A stretch of DNA of 64,000 bases from Spongilla lacustris (taxonomy: Eukaryota > Porifera > Demospongiae > Spongillida > Spongillidae), in the NCBI GenBank assembly GCA_949361645.1, contig OX442432.1, positions 2,634,598 through 2,698,597 of the forward strand, given 5' to 3'. The position numbers and the translations under genes are program-made. Below are positions 41,511 to 54,117 of this stretch, one piece after another. The notes beneath the pieces are model-generated. The model ran no database searches. It worked only from the letters and a program-made list of their open reading frames with translations, and was not told the origin of the DNA. Positions within the stretch are counted from its first letter, which is position 1; each line of letters opens with the position of its first letter.

Positions 41511-43037
41511 AGGCCACTTTGAATTGCAATGTTGGTTCCCGTCCCCGCCCGCATGATATTTTTAAAAATGCTAATTCTTCCATTATTCTATTTATTCAAA
41601 TAGAAAAGAAATTTTTTCCATTTTTTAAAAATGTTGTTTGAAAGTGAAAGTCGCGTGTAATGGAAGAAACCCTTGTGAATAGCTCCGTCTTTGACTTAAG
41701 CTGTGGAAGAACAATAATATCTTGAAAGTATATTGTATAGAAGATGAAAAACTAACCTTTCAAGGATTGTACTAGTGACGATGTGCTTAAGCTAATGTAT
41801 ATGTTGCGCCTGCGCACGAAATAAGGAACAGCTGTATGAGTTGCTTAGCTACGGAGTACGGCAATTTTGTAAGTGCATTTGTTGTGAAGTTACTATTAAA
41901 GTTGCCCGTTGACCCACGTAACATAAGTAGTAGTAAAGCAGCATGTGTCCAACCATTTCCTTGACGATTGCAAAATAGGGACATCACCAGAAGAGCTGTC
42001 CTCTGTGGATGGTTTCCGTAAGTCTGTTATAATGTCTAATGTCCGAGGGGCACGTATGTACATTGCGAGGTACGCAAAACAAACTTCAAAGCGTTCCGCC
42101 GTTTTAGCATTCTAGTGCAGTTCGACTGTTTTTCCACGTTGTATAAGTCGTTATCGGTTTGGGCCGAAGCATTGAAGGCCTAATATCTTTCGCTGCTCTT
42201 ACAGCAACTCGCCACAGCGGAGGTACACTGACACAGTACGGCGATTCGTGATTAGTGTACCGGAAGTTTCACATACCTCCGCTGTGACTAGTTGCTTAAG
42301 GGGTATTAGGCCTTCAAAGCTTCGACCCAAAGAGATAAGGACTTAGACAACTTAGCAAAACATGCAGTCGAACTTTACTGGAATGCTCAGTGAAGCAGCG
42401 GAACGCAATAAACTTTGTTCTGCGTACCCCGCGGTGTACAAACATACAATGCTAGTCTACTATACGGCTACACATATACATTGCAACTGCATGGTTTATC
42501 CACTACTTAACTTATTCTCTATATAGGCATGAGAGTGAAACGTCTTATTGCAACACTTGGCCCTTTTGTTCGATTAATCAGCTAATTATGTGGACACTGA
42601 TCTGTGTTAATTGTTCAGCAGACCTTCAAGTCCATTAGCAATGTTAAAGAATGAACATTTTCCTCAGTGTGATGACTGCAATTCGAAGCCAAAGATTCCC
42701 CGCAGAAGTACTAAGAAGAAGTGATTGTTAGTATTGAAAACGTATATTTCAGTCCTGCGAATATTAATTGTATGTCCGGCAGACTATATATATTGACATT
42801 CATTACCGTCCCACTCCATGCACGTAAAAACACGAGGCGTCTCGCATTTATGCTTGTTACCTACTAATATGTATCAGTATGTATATGTGAAGCATTCGAA
42901 CGCATCACACGTTCATAATATATACAATGAATTATGACATCACTTCCTGTAATGGATAATGGAAATGGAGCCGCCCGCCCGCATCCTCTCCAGTCTATAG
43001 ACCGGACGGGAACCAACTTTGCAATTCAAAGTGGCCT
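41511..43037. mobile_element. ~1.5-kb DNA-transposon-like element with terminal inverted repeats
   Basis: Left end AGGCCACTTTGAATTGCAAT…GTTGGTTCCCGTCC (41511-41546) is complementary to right end GGACGGGAACCAAC…TTTGCAATTCAAAGTGGCCT (43003-43037). No transposase frame is evident, so it is probably non-autonomous. A second, internal foldback lies at 42056-42440. It separates the secreted-protein gene from gene C. Confidence 0.75.
42056..42440. repeat. Internal foldback with ~150-bp arms
   Basis: TACGCAAAACAAACTTCAAAGCGTTCCGC on the left (42071 on) pairs imperfectly with GCGGAACGCAATAAACTTTGTTCTGCGTA on the right. ACAGCGGAGGTA pairs with TACCTCCGCTGT near the loop. It is nested in the 41511-43037 element. 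Confidence 0.75.
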
Positions 43038-43159
43038 AACGGGTACGCGGTGCTAAAACATTATAATAACTCGCCACTGAATAAAAATGTGGAGGCCCCC
43101 CCCCCTACCCCCCCGTCCCTTGCATACGCCCTTGTATAACCATAGTCTGCTTGCAGTGC

Positions 43160-43590
43160 GGCAATGGATCCTTTGCATGAAAGATCGGAGTACGATAAAC
43201 GTCACGTCTGGAGTAGAAACCACAGCGGTTGCCTAGAGACATCGTGTCACGTTCGCGGACCTTTGCGTAATAAAATGGCAACGCTCGATCCTTCGGCCGA
43301 TCCAGTTCCTGATCAAACTATGCTGCCAACGGTAAGTTTGACCGAGTCTGACATACCCAGAGCCTTTTTAAGCCATCAATTTTAAAAGGCTCTGGGTATG
43401 TCAGACTCTGTCAAGCTTACTATTGGCAGCATAGTTTGACCAGGAACTGGATAGGTCGAAGGATCACTGTCCGAGCGGGAAGGAATGACTTCGAGCGTTG
43501 CCATTTTATTACGCAAAGGTCCGCGAACGTGACACAGTGTCTCTAGGCAACTCCGGACGTGACGTTATCGTACTTCCGATCTTCACATGT
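43160..43590. repeat. Inverted duplication carrying an exon-like segment on both strands
   Basis: The arms (about 43160-43372 and 43381-43590) are complementary around a tight centre (CCTTTTTAAGCCATCAATTTTAAAAGG). Each arm reads ATGGCAACGCTCGA… followed by an open stretch and a good donor: plus strand ends ATGCTGCCAACG|GTAAGT at 43332, minus strand ends ATGCTGCCAATA|GTAAGC. The peptides share MATL…PVP.QTMLP. The plus copy ends in phase 0, which does not fit exon 2 of gene C (needs phase 1), so it is not assigned to that gene. Confidence 0.8.
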
Positions 43591-43707
43591 AGGCAGTTAA
43601 ATATTAAGATCTGGGTACGAGAACTCGCGTAACACCTGAGAAATGAATACGATCTAGAAAACGGGGGAGGGTCCAAACCACTTATTGCTTGTTCCGAATC
43701 GCAAACT

Positions 43708-46700
43708 ATGACGTTCGCTACTGACTTCCCCTACAGTGAGTGGACAATAAGTGTGTGAGGAAGTGAGTTGAATAATGCGCGCGGAATGTAACGAACGACG
43801 TGATATGCATACCGGTCGTGGTACTGGTAGTCTGACGTAGCCACACCCTTGCGCTTTAGCAAAGCGTGAGGTTGTGGCTACGTCAGACTAGTCCTATGGA
43901 GCTGTGTAATCGTTCTCATTGTATTCAGAATCCGATGGTGCGGTGGATTGGCACACCCTCGGAAATATTCTGACAGGAGAGATCCTGGGACAGGTAAGTG
44001 ACGTCACCATTTTGAAAGAATTTCAGTTAATAGTATAATACTTAATTAAGATCAAAGCTGCTACGTGTAGAGGATACTGAAAGCACCAAATGTTTATTAC
44101 AGAGTATCTCTAGGTCTACGTTGTACTTCACAGCTATATAGCACCTAACCAATTGATAATAGCAGAGTTAAATCAATTTACTTATCACAACAGTCCCATG
44201 GGTAACTCCTTTGGCATGCCCTACATGGTTATAGCAAACCACCCATACCCAATGACCATCCATTGGTGACAGCATCACTTGATGCCATGCCATGACTGCG
44301 TTACCTACAAGCCTACTAACCATTCAAATGTCTCCCATCCTGAAAACATACACAGGCTGGATTTCTACACATAGATAAACCCTAATGAATAAAAGTTCCA
44401 AATTCTCGGTCAAAAATCTCCAGACCTAACTATCCTGCTCCAAAATATACACACATATACAACAAGTTAAAAAGTCTGTTCAAATCCATAGGCCACCACT
44501 TGCAAATCACCACCAGCCCTGTCAGCTGAATTTCAAAGATCAATCCTGCATGCATAATCTCATGAAAAACAAAACAATAAATTAAATGGTGAATCTAGTA
44601 CTGCATGCAAACATACTGATGCCTAGATTGATTTCCAATGTCACTTCTAGCCTTTTAATTCCTCCCACTCCATTTAGCCAATCACCATGTAATTACACCA
44701 TTTTGGCTGGAACTTATTTCCTGTCTAACTCAGTACCTTTAAACGACAGAAAATATATCTCTTGCTGCATGCAGTACATGGTTATTGCTAACCACCTATG
44801 CCAAATGACCATCCATTGATGCCAACGTCACTTGATGCATGCCATGACTACATCACAACATAGACACACAAAGGACAGGGCATGCTTATAATATGCCCAA
44901 ACTGTTAAATGCCTATCTACAGAATCTTCCACGTAGCCATCCTTGGTTTAGTTGGCTAACTCAGACCAAATAGTTCTGGGTCCATTCCAAACTCAGCAAT
45001 CTTTGCCAGCAAAAGCTGTATAATTCAAGGTATACTGGTAGCCGGTGTCTGGCCACTAGTGTGTAACTTGGATGACCCCAAGCTGTAGTCGCTGGAAGAG
45101 GCTTGATCTAACTGACACCTGTCTTAGGGGAAAGGCAGACAGCATTACCAATAAGTACCTGGGTGCCTTTAGGAGATTGAACCAATGGGTGGAGTCTAGA
45201 CAAGGGGTACCAAGCTTTCCTGCCTGAGACACACATGTTGTTTTCTACCTGTGACACTTTTAAGTGAGTCTGTTTAGTCCACGCAGCAGGATTGCAGCGG
45301 TGCAGCCTGTGAGTGGTGCACTGCTCTGGCTGGGGTCTAGGTGCTTAGGTACTTAAGGTGACAGTGACAGGAGAGATGCTAAAGACCATGATGGAGGCTG
45401 CAAGACCTGAGCCTTCCTTTTGGTGGTCAGGTTGCTGGCAGTGTGGCTGTTGGTGTTGGTTTTTTTTTTTTTGCATTGTGAGGAGTTGGTGAACTTGGAA
45501 TGTGCTGTTGTAGAGTTTAATGTGGAAGGTCTGGAAGGTCTAGTCTTGAATATTAAATTCAGTAAGACTGATCAGTTTAGAGGGGGGGGAGGGGGCGTCA
45601 TTAGTTGTTGCAAGGATGAGGTTAAGTACTTACTCAGTGGCAATGACAGGGCATTACTGTTTAATGGTTCACATGAAAAGGTCTTTAGGGCAATTGTTCA
45701 CACTAGATCTAACAGGTTAAAATTTATGCAAGACTGGGGGGTACATGGGTACAAGAGAAAAAGTAATGCAAGCTCTAACTCATTCACCACAACCCTTCTG
45801 GGCCACACGGTCCAATCTTGTTGATCTGAGTACCTGGGTTTTCCATTTGACTCACAGGTAGAATGCTGGCCTCACATATATATATATATATAGACCAGCA
45901 CACCCCATGGCAAAATGACCCACTGTTCAACAACACATGACTAAATTAGTGCATCTTCCAACATGGACTGTAAAGTTTGTACTTTTGACATGGAAACTGT
46001 TATCTGACCTTTCAGTATGTCAATCTCAAAACCAAACCATGCTATGCAGTGTGATGTTGACCACACTGACTTATATTACAAAGCAGGTGACTTTTGCAAA
46101 GTGTTTCTTACCCACCCACTGGTCCTCTTAGCCTCTTCCTCACCCTGTACAGCCATAATGCCATCATTTACATGTAAATACTTAAGAACATTTAGTCCAT
46201 TTGCATGCCACATCCGGCCTAACCAAAGGACTTTACTCTGTAAGCACATATGGGGCTGATCCTAGTCCACATGGTAGCACTGCAAACACATAAAAATCCA
46301 TATCGCTTTCAGAACCCAAGTACATGTACATACAATGATGTGCAGCAGTGTCCACATAATTGTACCCTGACTGGGTTGACTATTCACAAGTTCTCATGCT
46401 TAAATCACTTCTTCCACAAGACCTGGTTGAGTCCAGCCGTTTCTTGCCAACACTATCTTCCATAACAAAGGACTGGGAATATACAGTGGTTCTGCAACTC
46501 ACTTCTTACACAAACCATCCTTTAACTGAATCACTAATCGCCTTGTCCACAAAATCAGCATTAGAATATATTGAGTACTGATTAGCTTACCTATGAAGAT
46601 GGTTCCACAAACAATGGGAAAGTATACCCATTTCTGGCTAATCATGTCAATAATTGCTGCTTCAACCTACCTCTAATAGAGTTGCCCTCAATAAAATCAT

Positions 46701-49700
46701 CATCATAGCCTGCAATTCACAATATCTCTCTTTAAGTCCCCCCATTGCACCACTCTGGGACCCCAGGTGTATGGACTTTCATTCTTTTTAGTTGCCTGCC
46801 TTCCAGCAACTTCCTCATTATCTCTTCTCTCAGCTTCTGCATCTCTACGGACTAGCTGAGAGCTGTGTATGGCATGAGGACCAAAGTAATAGGATCCTGT
46901 ACCCCACTACCTCTGGCTCCAAAACCACCAATGGACGCTTGTGAAGACGAACTGCCTTGACCTTCTTCCATAACAATAATGGTGAACAGTGCTTGCAAAC
47001 ATACTGATGCCTAGTCTGACTTCCAATGTCACTTCCAATGTCACTTCAAGCTTCTTCCACAAGGCACTCCATTTAACCAATCACAATGTAATTACAACAT
47101 CCTGTCAGGAGCTTATTTCCCATATTATTCAGTTCCTTCAAGCGACAGGAAATACATGTAGAGCAAAGGGCCCGAATGTGGAGCGCACCCCTATTAAGGA
47201 ACACTAAACTCACTAAAAATTTAATCAAAGTTATGGGTTTGCAATGATGGCAAATCGATGAATCTGATTGACCCAGTAGTTGTTGGATAATAGTGACGAT
47301 GTTCAATGCTGATAAAATTCTCCACTAGCATTTGGCAAGCTAGGATTGCAGCATTGTGCTCCTTTGCGACCTTCTGATTTCATTATAGCTTTCATGCGAT
47401 GCAGCGTTTTCTTCTAGAGCTGCTTTTCTTTTTCCGCGTCGCTCTTCTTTCTCAGCATTCTCTCCCCTCTTCATATCCTTAAATTCATCGATCCATTGTG
47501 CTGAAGTCATGCACTGAGCTGAACCTTTCAAATGCTTAAATTGAGTACTTGTAGTAGGGATAGCGTTGTCCTATGGATCTAAGCTTTCTCCATCTGTATT
47601 ATCAGAGGTACTTTCTGAACTTTGAGGAGAGGTCCATTCAGCATGTTGCACCTGCTCAGGACGTACTGCACATGCAGCCACATAGATGGAGTGGTACTGA
47701 CTACTGAATTGACAATTTCAGGCACAACTGCAGATCTTCTTCTGTCGTCATTGCAGCAGCCTTGATATCAACCCGCCTCTTCACCTCTTGTGCCACAACG
47801 TCCTCAATAAAGTTAACAATGGTGATTTTATCAGAAAGTGCTGCCCCTGACACACCATATGATGCCATGATTGCATCATGGGGTCCAACCATGTCTTCAG
47901 GAAGAGCATCTATGAGACAGGCCTGTCGTTTATCCGCCATAATTAAGCTACCAGAGGATAGACATTTCATTTTTTAGCAAGTAGCATCCGCCCCCTCCCC
48001 AAAGCAAACCCCATGCGGTTGAGTGTTTATATAACAACCGTTTGATGTGGTTGTTCCTTATTTGGTACCTTTCCCATACATTGAGGTATGTTTGCCGAAA
48101 AGTGAGTTTTCAGTACCAGGATTCATAAAACCTTTCCTATGGTTAGTATCGTTGTAATCTACGTTAAATTCTCTATCCAACAGTGTTTGAATTATCTCTC
48201 TAGCCTGCATAGTTTGTCTGCATCAGTCAAGGGAAGTTGGTTGTTCCTTAATAGGTTCCCTTGCTATATATAACCTTCCGTCCAATTTTGTGTCAAAGAT
48301 TTTCATCTCAATCACTTGAAAATGGTTTTGTCAATATGTCAGCTGTCATCTGCTCAGTCAGGCAGTGCACCAAATCAATGACTTAATGTCAATGTGTTTT
48401 GTTCATGCATAATACAGTATGAATGCTGGCATTTATTGTTATTCTCACTGATGGCATGCAGTTGATACTTTTGGTGTGGCTCTGATATCCAGCAATGGTG
48501 TGTGGGGCTGCTCTGAGTGCGCATACTCTGCCTCAGTGGTTGAGTCTTTGATGTTTCAAGTACTTTGGTTCTTGCTGAGGCAGATGAGGGCTTCTCAAAG
48601 CTAAATAAATTGCCTGAAGTAGAATATCTACTGGCTAAATCTCCTGCTGCTATCAGCTGTTGTCTCAAACCAAAAAATCCTAAGTTAATCGTTTCTGTTT
48701 AAGATAACGTAAATACATTTTTGTCTGCTGACAGATATGTTCTGTGGGACATGAATCGAAGTTACCACTGCTTTGGCTATGTCAGTTCTGTTTCGATAAA
48801 GCAAAATCCTTACCATTTGATTGATAGCATACCAGATCAATCAATGTACAATTGACTAGTATCAGCTGAGGTGGAAGATGATTCAAATGAAGACCAAATA
48901 TAGGGCCTTTGATATATCCATGTGTTCATCATAATTGATGTTAATCAAGCTCGAGTTGTGGCAATAAGATTCACTCAAAAAGCATGGAATAGACTGCGAC
49001 CAAACCTTTTCATCTGTTATCATCAAATAGTGGAATCCAGAGTTGTCTATCAACCACTTGCAACTGTCGACTTCCACAGAAGCCATCCTTCTGACACCGT
49101 TTACAGCACCACATTATAACCATTGTAACTCTGCAGTTACATCTTGTGATCAATCATGTAGTGGTTATTCATTGACTGGGCCCATAATACAGGATTATGA
49201 AACCACTAAATGATATACACAGCATACATATATAGCACTTAATTATAACTAGTTGACAATAATAACATAAGTCGATTTCCTCATCACAACAAACACAAGC
49301 CACCAGCTATTCTGTATAATAAAAATTTTCTTATGGAATTTGTGATGAGGTCTACATGTAGTTTGTAAATTTGTGCTACATAGGTTCATTGTGCTTCCTA
49401 CTTGGATCCCTTGTATGGAACAAGGAAACAGCAAAGATTGGTACCTGAAACAAGTTGGAGGTAAGTGACACAATATGTACTATCCAACTTTGACATATAA
49501 AGTTAATAGAATTATATGTGCACTAATCTAAACTGAGACTTTAATGTACATGTATAATGACAGTTAAATAATATCCATGTCCTTTACCATACACTGAAAG
49601 TTATGTTGGGATGAAGCATAAGATTGTAATCCTGAAGAAGATAGTGGAGGGCACATCCTTGGACAGGTATGCATGTAATGACATTCATATATCATTATGT

Positions 49701-52700
49701 CACACACACACATATATGATATTATTATTGTTATGAATAAAAATGGATTCAATCACTGAAATGTATGTTGTAACACCCTGCCACAGTTTCATGGGTCGAG
49801 GTGTTGTCAATTTCCCAGTAGAAAGAGTTGTTCAATTGTTTACGGAAGACATAGAACAGTTACATCGCTGGGAGAAGTACCTTGTTGTAAGTATATTTTG
49901 TATGTTAGCAATTTATGAAGATTTTCATTGGAGAGGCACTATATTATTATGATCTTGAATGGCGTGCTCTCTTAACAGAATGTCAAATATGTGGCACAGC
50001 TGTCTGAAGACAAGTGTGACTCTATAGGTGATTATGGGTGTGTACATGTATTCTCCATAATGAATGTCACATTTCAGAGTATCGATGCTACCAGGCCACC
50101 TCCTGTGTTGTAAATTCAAAAGCAGATCTAGTATATTATAAAAGAGCGAAATATCACGTAGGAGCTTAAAGAAAATCCATGTGGCTATTTCTTATCATTT
50201 CTTTCTTTATACAAGAATGAAAAATTTGTGCTCACAGGAGTGTCAGTAAGTGACACATTCTACCCCTCAACGCCTGGGGCAATCAGAGCAAAGGTGAGCT
50301 TCAAATAGTTTGTATATGTGGATTGTCATGAGCCTAAACATCCTGATGTGTACAACAGATGCTTCCTGGGTCAGGATATGTGCTGGAGCCATACATGGGT
50401 GATCCCAACAGAACGTTGGTCACCTACACTGCAGCTGTAAGTAGTTTCCTCATCCAATGCAGCCATGACGAAGTGCATGCAATACGACGCCCAGTGGATC
50501 GTTGGGTACTTTTAGAAAGTTAAAATACTTATACATGTACATCATTGGTCTTATCCTCATGGTGTATGAATTTTATAAAGCAGTTGTTAGTGGCTTTCAA
50601 GAAATAATTGCTCAATAGTTCTATTCAGTAATTTGATTTTAACATGTATCATTCAATGCAAACAGCTTTTGATCAGCGGAGTGCCTGCTGTTGCTGTAAA
50701 CAAAGTACTGAAGGATCTGTCTGCCAGCATACATTATCTAAATGAGTATCTGAAGAAGATAGACATGCCTGGTTCTGTAACTTTTCTGAGTTCATTGACT
50801 TCTGATCAATCAAGTGATCAAGGCACTGAACAGCTAGGGAAGTCAAGACGTGATACAAGTGAAGTACATGTAGAAGTACCGCAAACAGCAGCATCTCTTA
50901 TCGGCAACTGTGGTAATAGTTCCTACTAGTATTTATGATTAAAGGTAATGGTGTGGTTAATGATAACACTGCTTTTGTGGGTAAACACCACACCTAACTC
51001 ACAGTTATAAAATGATTGTAAGAACTGCACCTAACTCACAAGAATAAAATGTTTGCAAAGACAATGCACATGGTGCCAGAGGCCAGTGGGTCTTTCTTCT
51101 TCTGCATACCATGTTATGTTAGGAATACCATCGATAGCACATGTGCTGTTTCTGGGATTTTGCATGGCCATAACTTTCTTGTTGAAATTGTTTACACAAT
51201 GAAGTGACCCTGCTTCCTTGTATTGACTTCATTACAGTTGCAAATGATATATACAAGAATGGGGAAGTGGACTGGGACGCTATTGGACAGGAGGTTACCA
51301 GATGTATTCTTCAAGAGGTGGAAAGTATTGCAGCAGTAGACAAGAAATATGGCAGTGGAATCAAAGGGCTCCAGCATGACACTGAGTGGAGGTAAGGGTT
51401 CGGGAAAAACTAGATGCCCAATCAATATTTCTTTCTTTCATTTTCCAGATTTGTGCATGAAAAGCACAATGTGGTTGTTTATACTAAAAAGCAAGAAAAG
51501 TCTCCCATTGACTGGTATGGTTAGTGTGTAATGATTGCAAATCATTTTCTATTAACAACCTAACTAAAACATTTAATATTTAAATTTAAGTCGTAGAGTA
51601 ATTTTTAATTAATCAATTGATGAACTCGTGTTTACTACTGCACTAAAATATTTCTGTTATGATGTGTTGTAGTGCCATTTGCCATTCTATATATGCCATT
51701 TTTCATATTGAATCTAAGATCTAACCCTTGTAGCCACAATTTTAATATATTATACTCGTACTGCTTTGGATTTGCTTCAGTTTTCTTGGTCGTGGTATAG
51801 TGAATGCACCAGTGAGGCAGGTGGCCGATTTTACAGCAGACATTCAGTCCACTTTTACTTGGGATAGCACACTTGTAGTAAGTTAAACTTTTCTTTGCAC
51901 CTCAATCTGTTAAATAAGTCGTATTAACAAAGGATGCACAGTATGTGAAAGTGATACAGAAGTCTCCCAGTTGCACAGATTATGTTGGTAATAATCCCAT
52001 TTAGGATAAGTGCATGTACACATTCTCTTATTCTTCCTTACACACTTAGGGTACCAACGACATGAGACCACTAAATGCATGATTCATGCAAAGAGGGATA
52101 ACCTCTACTTTGTGCGATGTATTTGGACTGTAAGTTTGTACATATTTTCTAAAGTCACTCTACCTGCAATTGTTTGGTGCAATAGAATGGAAAGTATGTA
52201 CAGGCTGCAATATCTGTCGATCACTCTGATTGCCCACCACCCCCTGGTACTACTAGGATCAAGGTACATGCACTAGCATATTATAGCATGTCCATGCTTC
52301 AAAAGTGCTGCTGACCTTCAGGTCTATCCCGGATCTGGATGGGTTATGGAACCTTACTGTGATGATGGGACACAGACCCTGGTCACCTACTTGGCTCATG
52401 TTAGTGAAGTGACTTGTATGCACTCGGACTCCATCACATGCCTTAATTCAGCTCTTTCTCCTTCAACAGGTGGATTTAATAGGTCTCCCAGCAATTGTAA
52501 CAAACTTTGTGCTCAAACGGCATCCCCTTGCAATTCATTATGTGCAATTACACTTATCATCCTTAGTTCAGCCACCTGAGAAAGCAACTGTCAGTTCCTC
52601 TTATTCAAACACTCCTGTTGCAGAAAACAAAAATGGCCCAGGTGCACATCATGATGAGCCAATTGCACTGGTGTCTGACATAGACCAGAGACTGGAGAAA

Positions 52701-52742
52701 GGGTGGAGGGTTAGTGGCTGGAATGCCATACAGCCATCTTGA
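43708..52742 (+). CDS. Gene C: double START-domain protein, 18 exons
   Basis: Predicted 582-aa protein with two START lipid-binding domains. Exons: 43708-43735, 43929-43993, 49384-49460, 49601-49666, 49787-49886, 49979-50027, 50078-50157, 50216-50293, 50359-50436, 50666-50912, 51238-51391, 51449-51514, 51781-51877, 51933-51987, 52050-52129, 52186-52263, 52322-52399, 52470-52742; the sum is 1749 nt. First domain (about residues 10-245): AVDWHTLGNILTGEILGQ, FMGRGVVNFPVERVVQ, YQATSCVVNSKADLVYY, LTGVSVSDTFYPS, PGSGYVLEPYMGDPNRTLVT. Second (about 310-540): GEVDWDAIGQEVTR, FLGRGIVNAPVRQVADF, KCMIHAKRDNLYFVRC, AAISVDHSDCPPPPG, GSGWVMEPYCDDGTQTLVT. The tail ends EKGWRVSGW. Intron 2 is 5.4 kb and repeat-rich. 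The 49384 exon has one extra codon relative to D. Ligands are unknown; no signal peptide or membrane span was seen. Confidence 0.88.
43828..43892. repeat. Hairpin between exons 1 and 2 of gene C
   Basis: TAGTCTGACGTAGCCACA pairs with TGTGGCTACGTCAGACTA around a ~25-base loop. Confidence 0.85.
44566..44830. repeat. Dispersed repeat, copy 1 (intron 2 of gene C)
   Basis: ACATACTGATGCCTAG…TTCCAATGTCACTTC…CTCCATTTA.CCAATCAC.ATGTAATTACA is shared with 46985-47165 in the same orientation, about 2.4 kb apart. Another stretch (ATGACCATCCATTG…CACTTGATGC.ATGCCATGAC) repeats at 44241-44297 and 44806-44850. These may be remnants of one transposon family. Confidence 0.7.
45420..45825 (+). pseudogene. Possible remnant of a tyrosine-recombinase-type mobile element
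   Basis: The frame contains VLNIKFSKTDQFRGG, reminiscent of the SKTDQ.R.G motif seen in tyrosine recombinases of Crypton/DIRS-like elements. The catalytic R…H-x-x-R…Y residues cannot be placed and a poly-T and GGGGGG run disturb the frame. Weak evidence; it lies in intron 2 of gene C. Confidence 0.3.
46985..47165. repeat. Dispersed repeat, copy 2 (intron 2 of gene C)
   Basis: Same family and orientation as the repeat at 44566-44830; an internal TTCCAATGTCAC is doubled here. Confidence 0.7.
47342..47972 (-). pseudogene. Decayed transposon-like coding remnant, antisense in gene C intron 2
   Basis: Minus-strand frames read IDALPEDMVGPHDAI and FIEDVVAQEVKRRVDIKAAA, then VRPEQVQHAEWTSPQSSEST, one TAG, then MTSAQWIDEFKDMKRGENAE and EKEERRGKRKAALEENA. 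A basic/acidic coiled-coil-like tail after a short conserved block recalls the C-terminus of pogo/Tigger-type transposases, but no DDE residues are visible. The in-frame TAG and frame change indicate decay. The family assignment is a guess. Confidence 0.35.
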
Positions 52743-52745
52743 AAT

Positions 52746-52748
<3 letters not shown>

Positions 52749-52785
<37 letters not shown>
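52749..52785. repeat. 37-base poly-C tract just after the gene C stop codon
   Basis: Uninterrupted C run starting 7 bases after TGA, so within the 3' UTR of gene C. It sits immediately upstream of the left border of the D'/D duplication. Confidence 0.95.
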
Positions 52786-52787
<2 letters not shown>

Positions 52788-54117
52788 TTCCCCCCTTTCT
52801 CACCATTTCTCTCATTTACCAGTGTTGATTCTTTTGAAATTTTAAAATACATCACTGTCATCTCGATATTAATGCATCACTTGTGCCTTTGGCGATACGA
52901 CTGTAGCGTCAAAAAATGAGTAATGTCCAAATGGTACGCAATTCCTAAATATACATGTACTTGTCGATTGTGCTAGCATGGATATAAATCATATTCATAG
53001 GCGCCATAAATAATTTTGCTCCGTTAGCAAAATGAATAGGGACACGTAAACTTAGGGGGAGGGTCGTCTCAGCCACTTAATATGCTAGACTTGTATGGCT
53101 TTCACCATTGACTTTCCTCACAGTGAGTTTTCATATTCTTTATAATTATAAGATTCTTAGAGTACTACTGGGTCTAAAGGCCCCAGCAAAATTGTATCGC
53201 TGCAAAGGGGCGAAGTCATACAGCATACCGTACCGACGTGTGACGTGGCCGGACATATTTTTGTTTATGTTTTTAGAATCTGATGGTGAGGTGGACTGGC
53301 GTACTCTTGGAAACATCCTGACAGGAGATCTTCTCGGACAGGTACATGTATACCGGTAGTATGTCAATAGAGAGTAGTAATAATGATAAAAATAAATTTA
53401 TTATTATGCAGTCAGTATACAACATTCAATACATTAATCGGCCACTGATCTCGATCGTATTTTTTAAAGGCCCATTTATTGATTGGTTACAACCAATTCA
53501 TTGCATCCAGTCAAATATCAGACCGACTACGTCTCAATACATATTGCATTTGGCTTCGGTTCGATCCATACTGTACACAATGTGGTAATGATACATGTAG
53601 ATTATGCCGGCCTATGGACGAAAAATATGTACTGGTCCATCTGCTAGTATTGAAATCTATGCATATACGTACAGGCAAGCACGAGCCTACAATTCAGTCT
53701 AAATTATCTGCAGGTTATATCAGCTCATGCATATTGCGTCACATCACTCTTTTAATTAAGGTGTATTTTTATGCTTTTACAATAGAATTGTATATAATTT
53801 GGTATATATATTATAATATTATTATTCATCAATATTTAATTAAAATGGAAATTACACTACAAATAGGTTCTAATATATATACAAGTCACGAAAATGATGC
53901 CGATCGAGCCAGGAGGGCTCGGGCATTTTGCCTCATCAAAACAGTGCCGAGGCGATGCATTTAGCATTTCAGTATTGGATGAGTGGGAGTGGATGGCCAA
54001 ACGCCTAGCAATTCCTGAGAATGTTTCTTTTGCAGTGATTCCCCAGCCTCCATATGACTTGTATGTATATTAGAACCTATTTGTAGTGTAATATAACAAA
54101 ATGGAAATACATGCATT

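Noticed and set aside
43262..43331. First exon of gene C (MATLDPSAD…)
   Set aside because: It ends in phase 0 and would shift the frame of exon 2; the exon at 43708-43735 ends in phase 1 and matches D and D'.
45040..45240. SINE-like segment (…AGGCAGACAGCATTACC…TACCTGGGTGCC…)
   Set aside because: It looks like a dispersed repeat, but no clear polymerase III boxes, poly-A or second copy was seen in the window.
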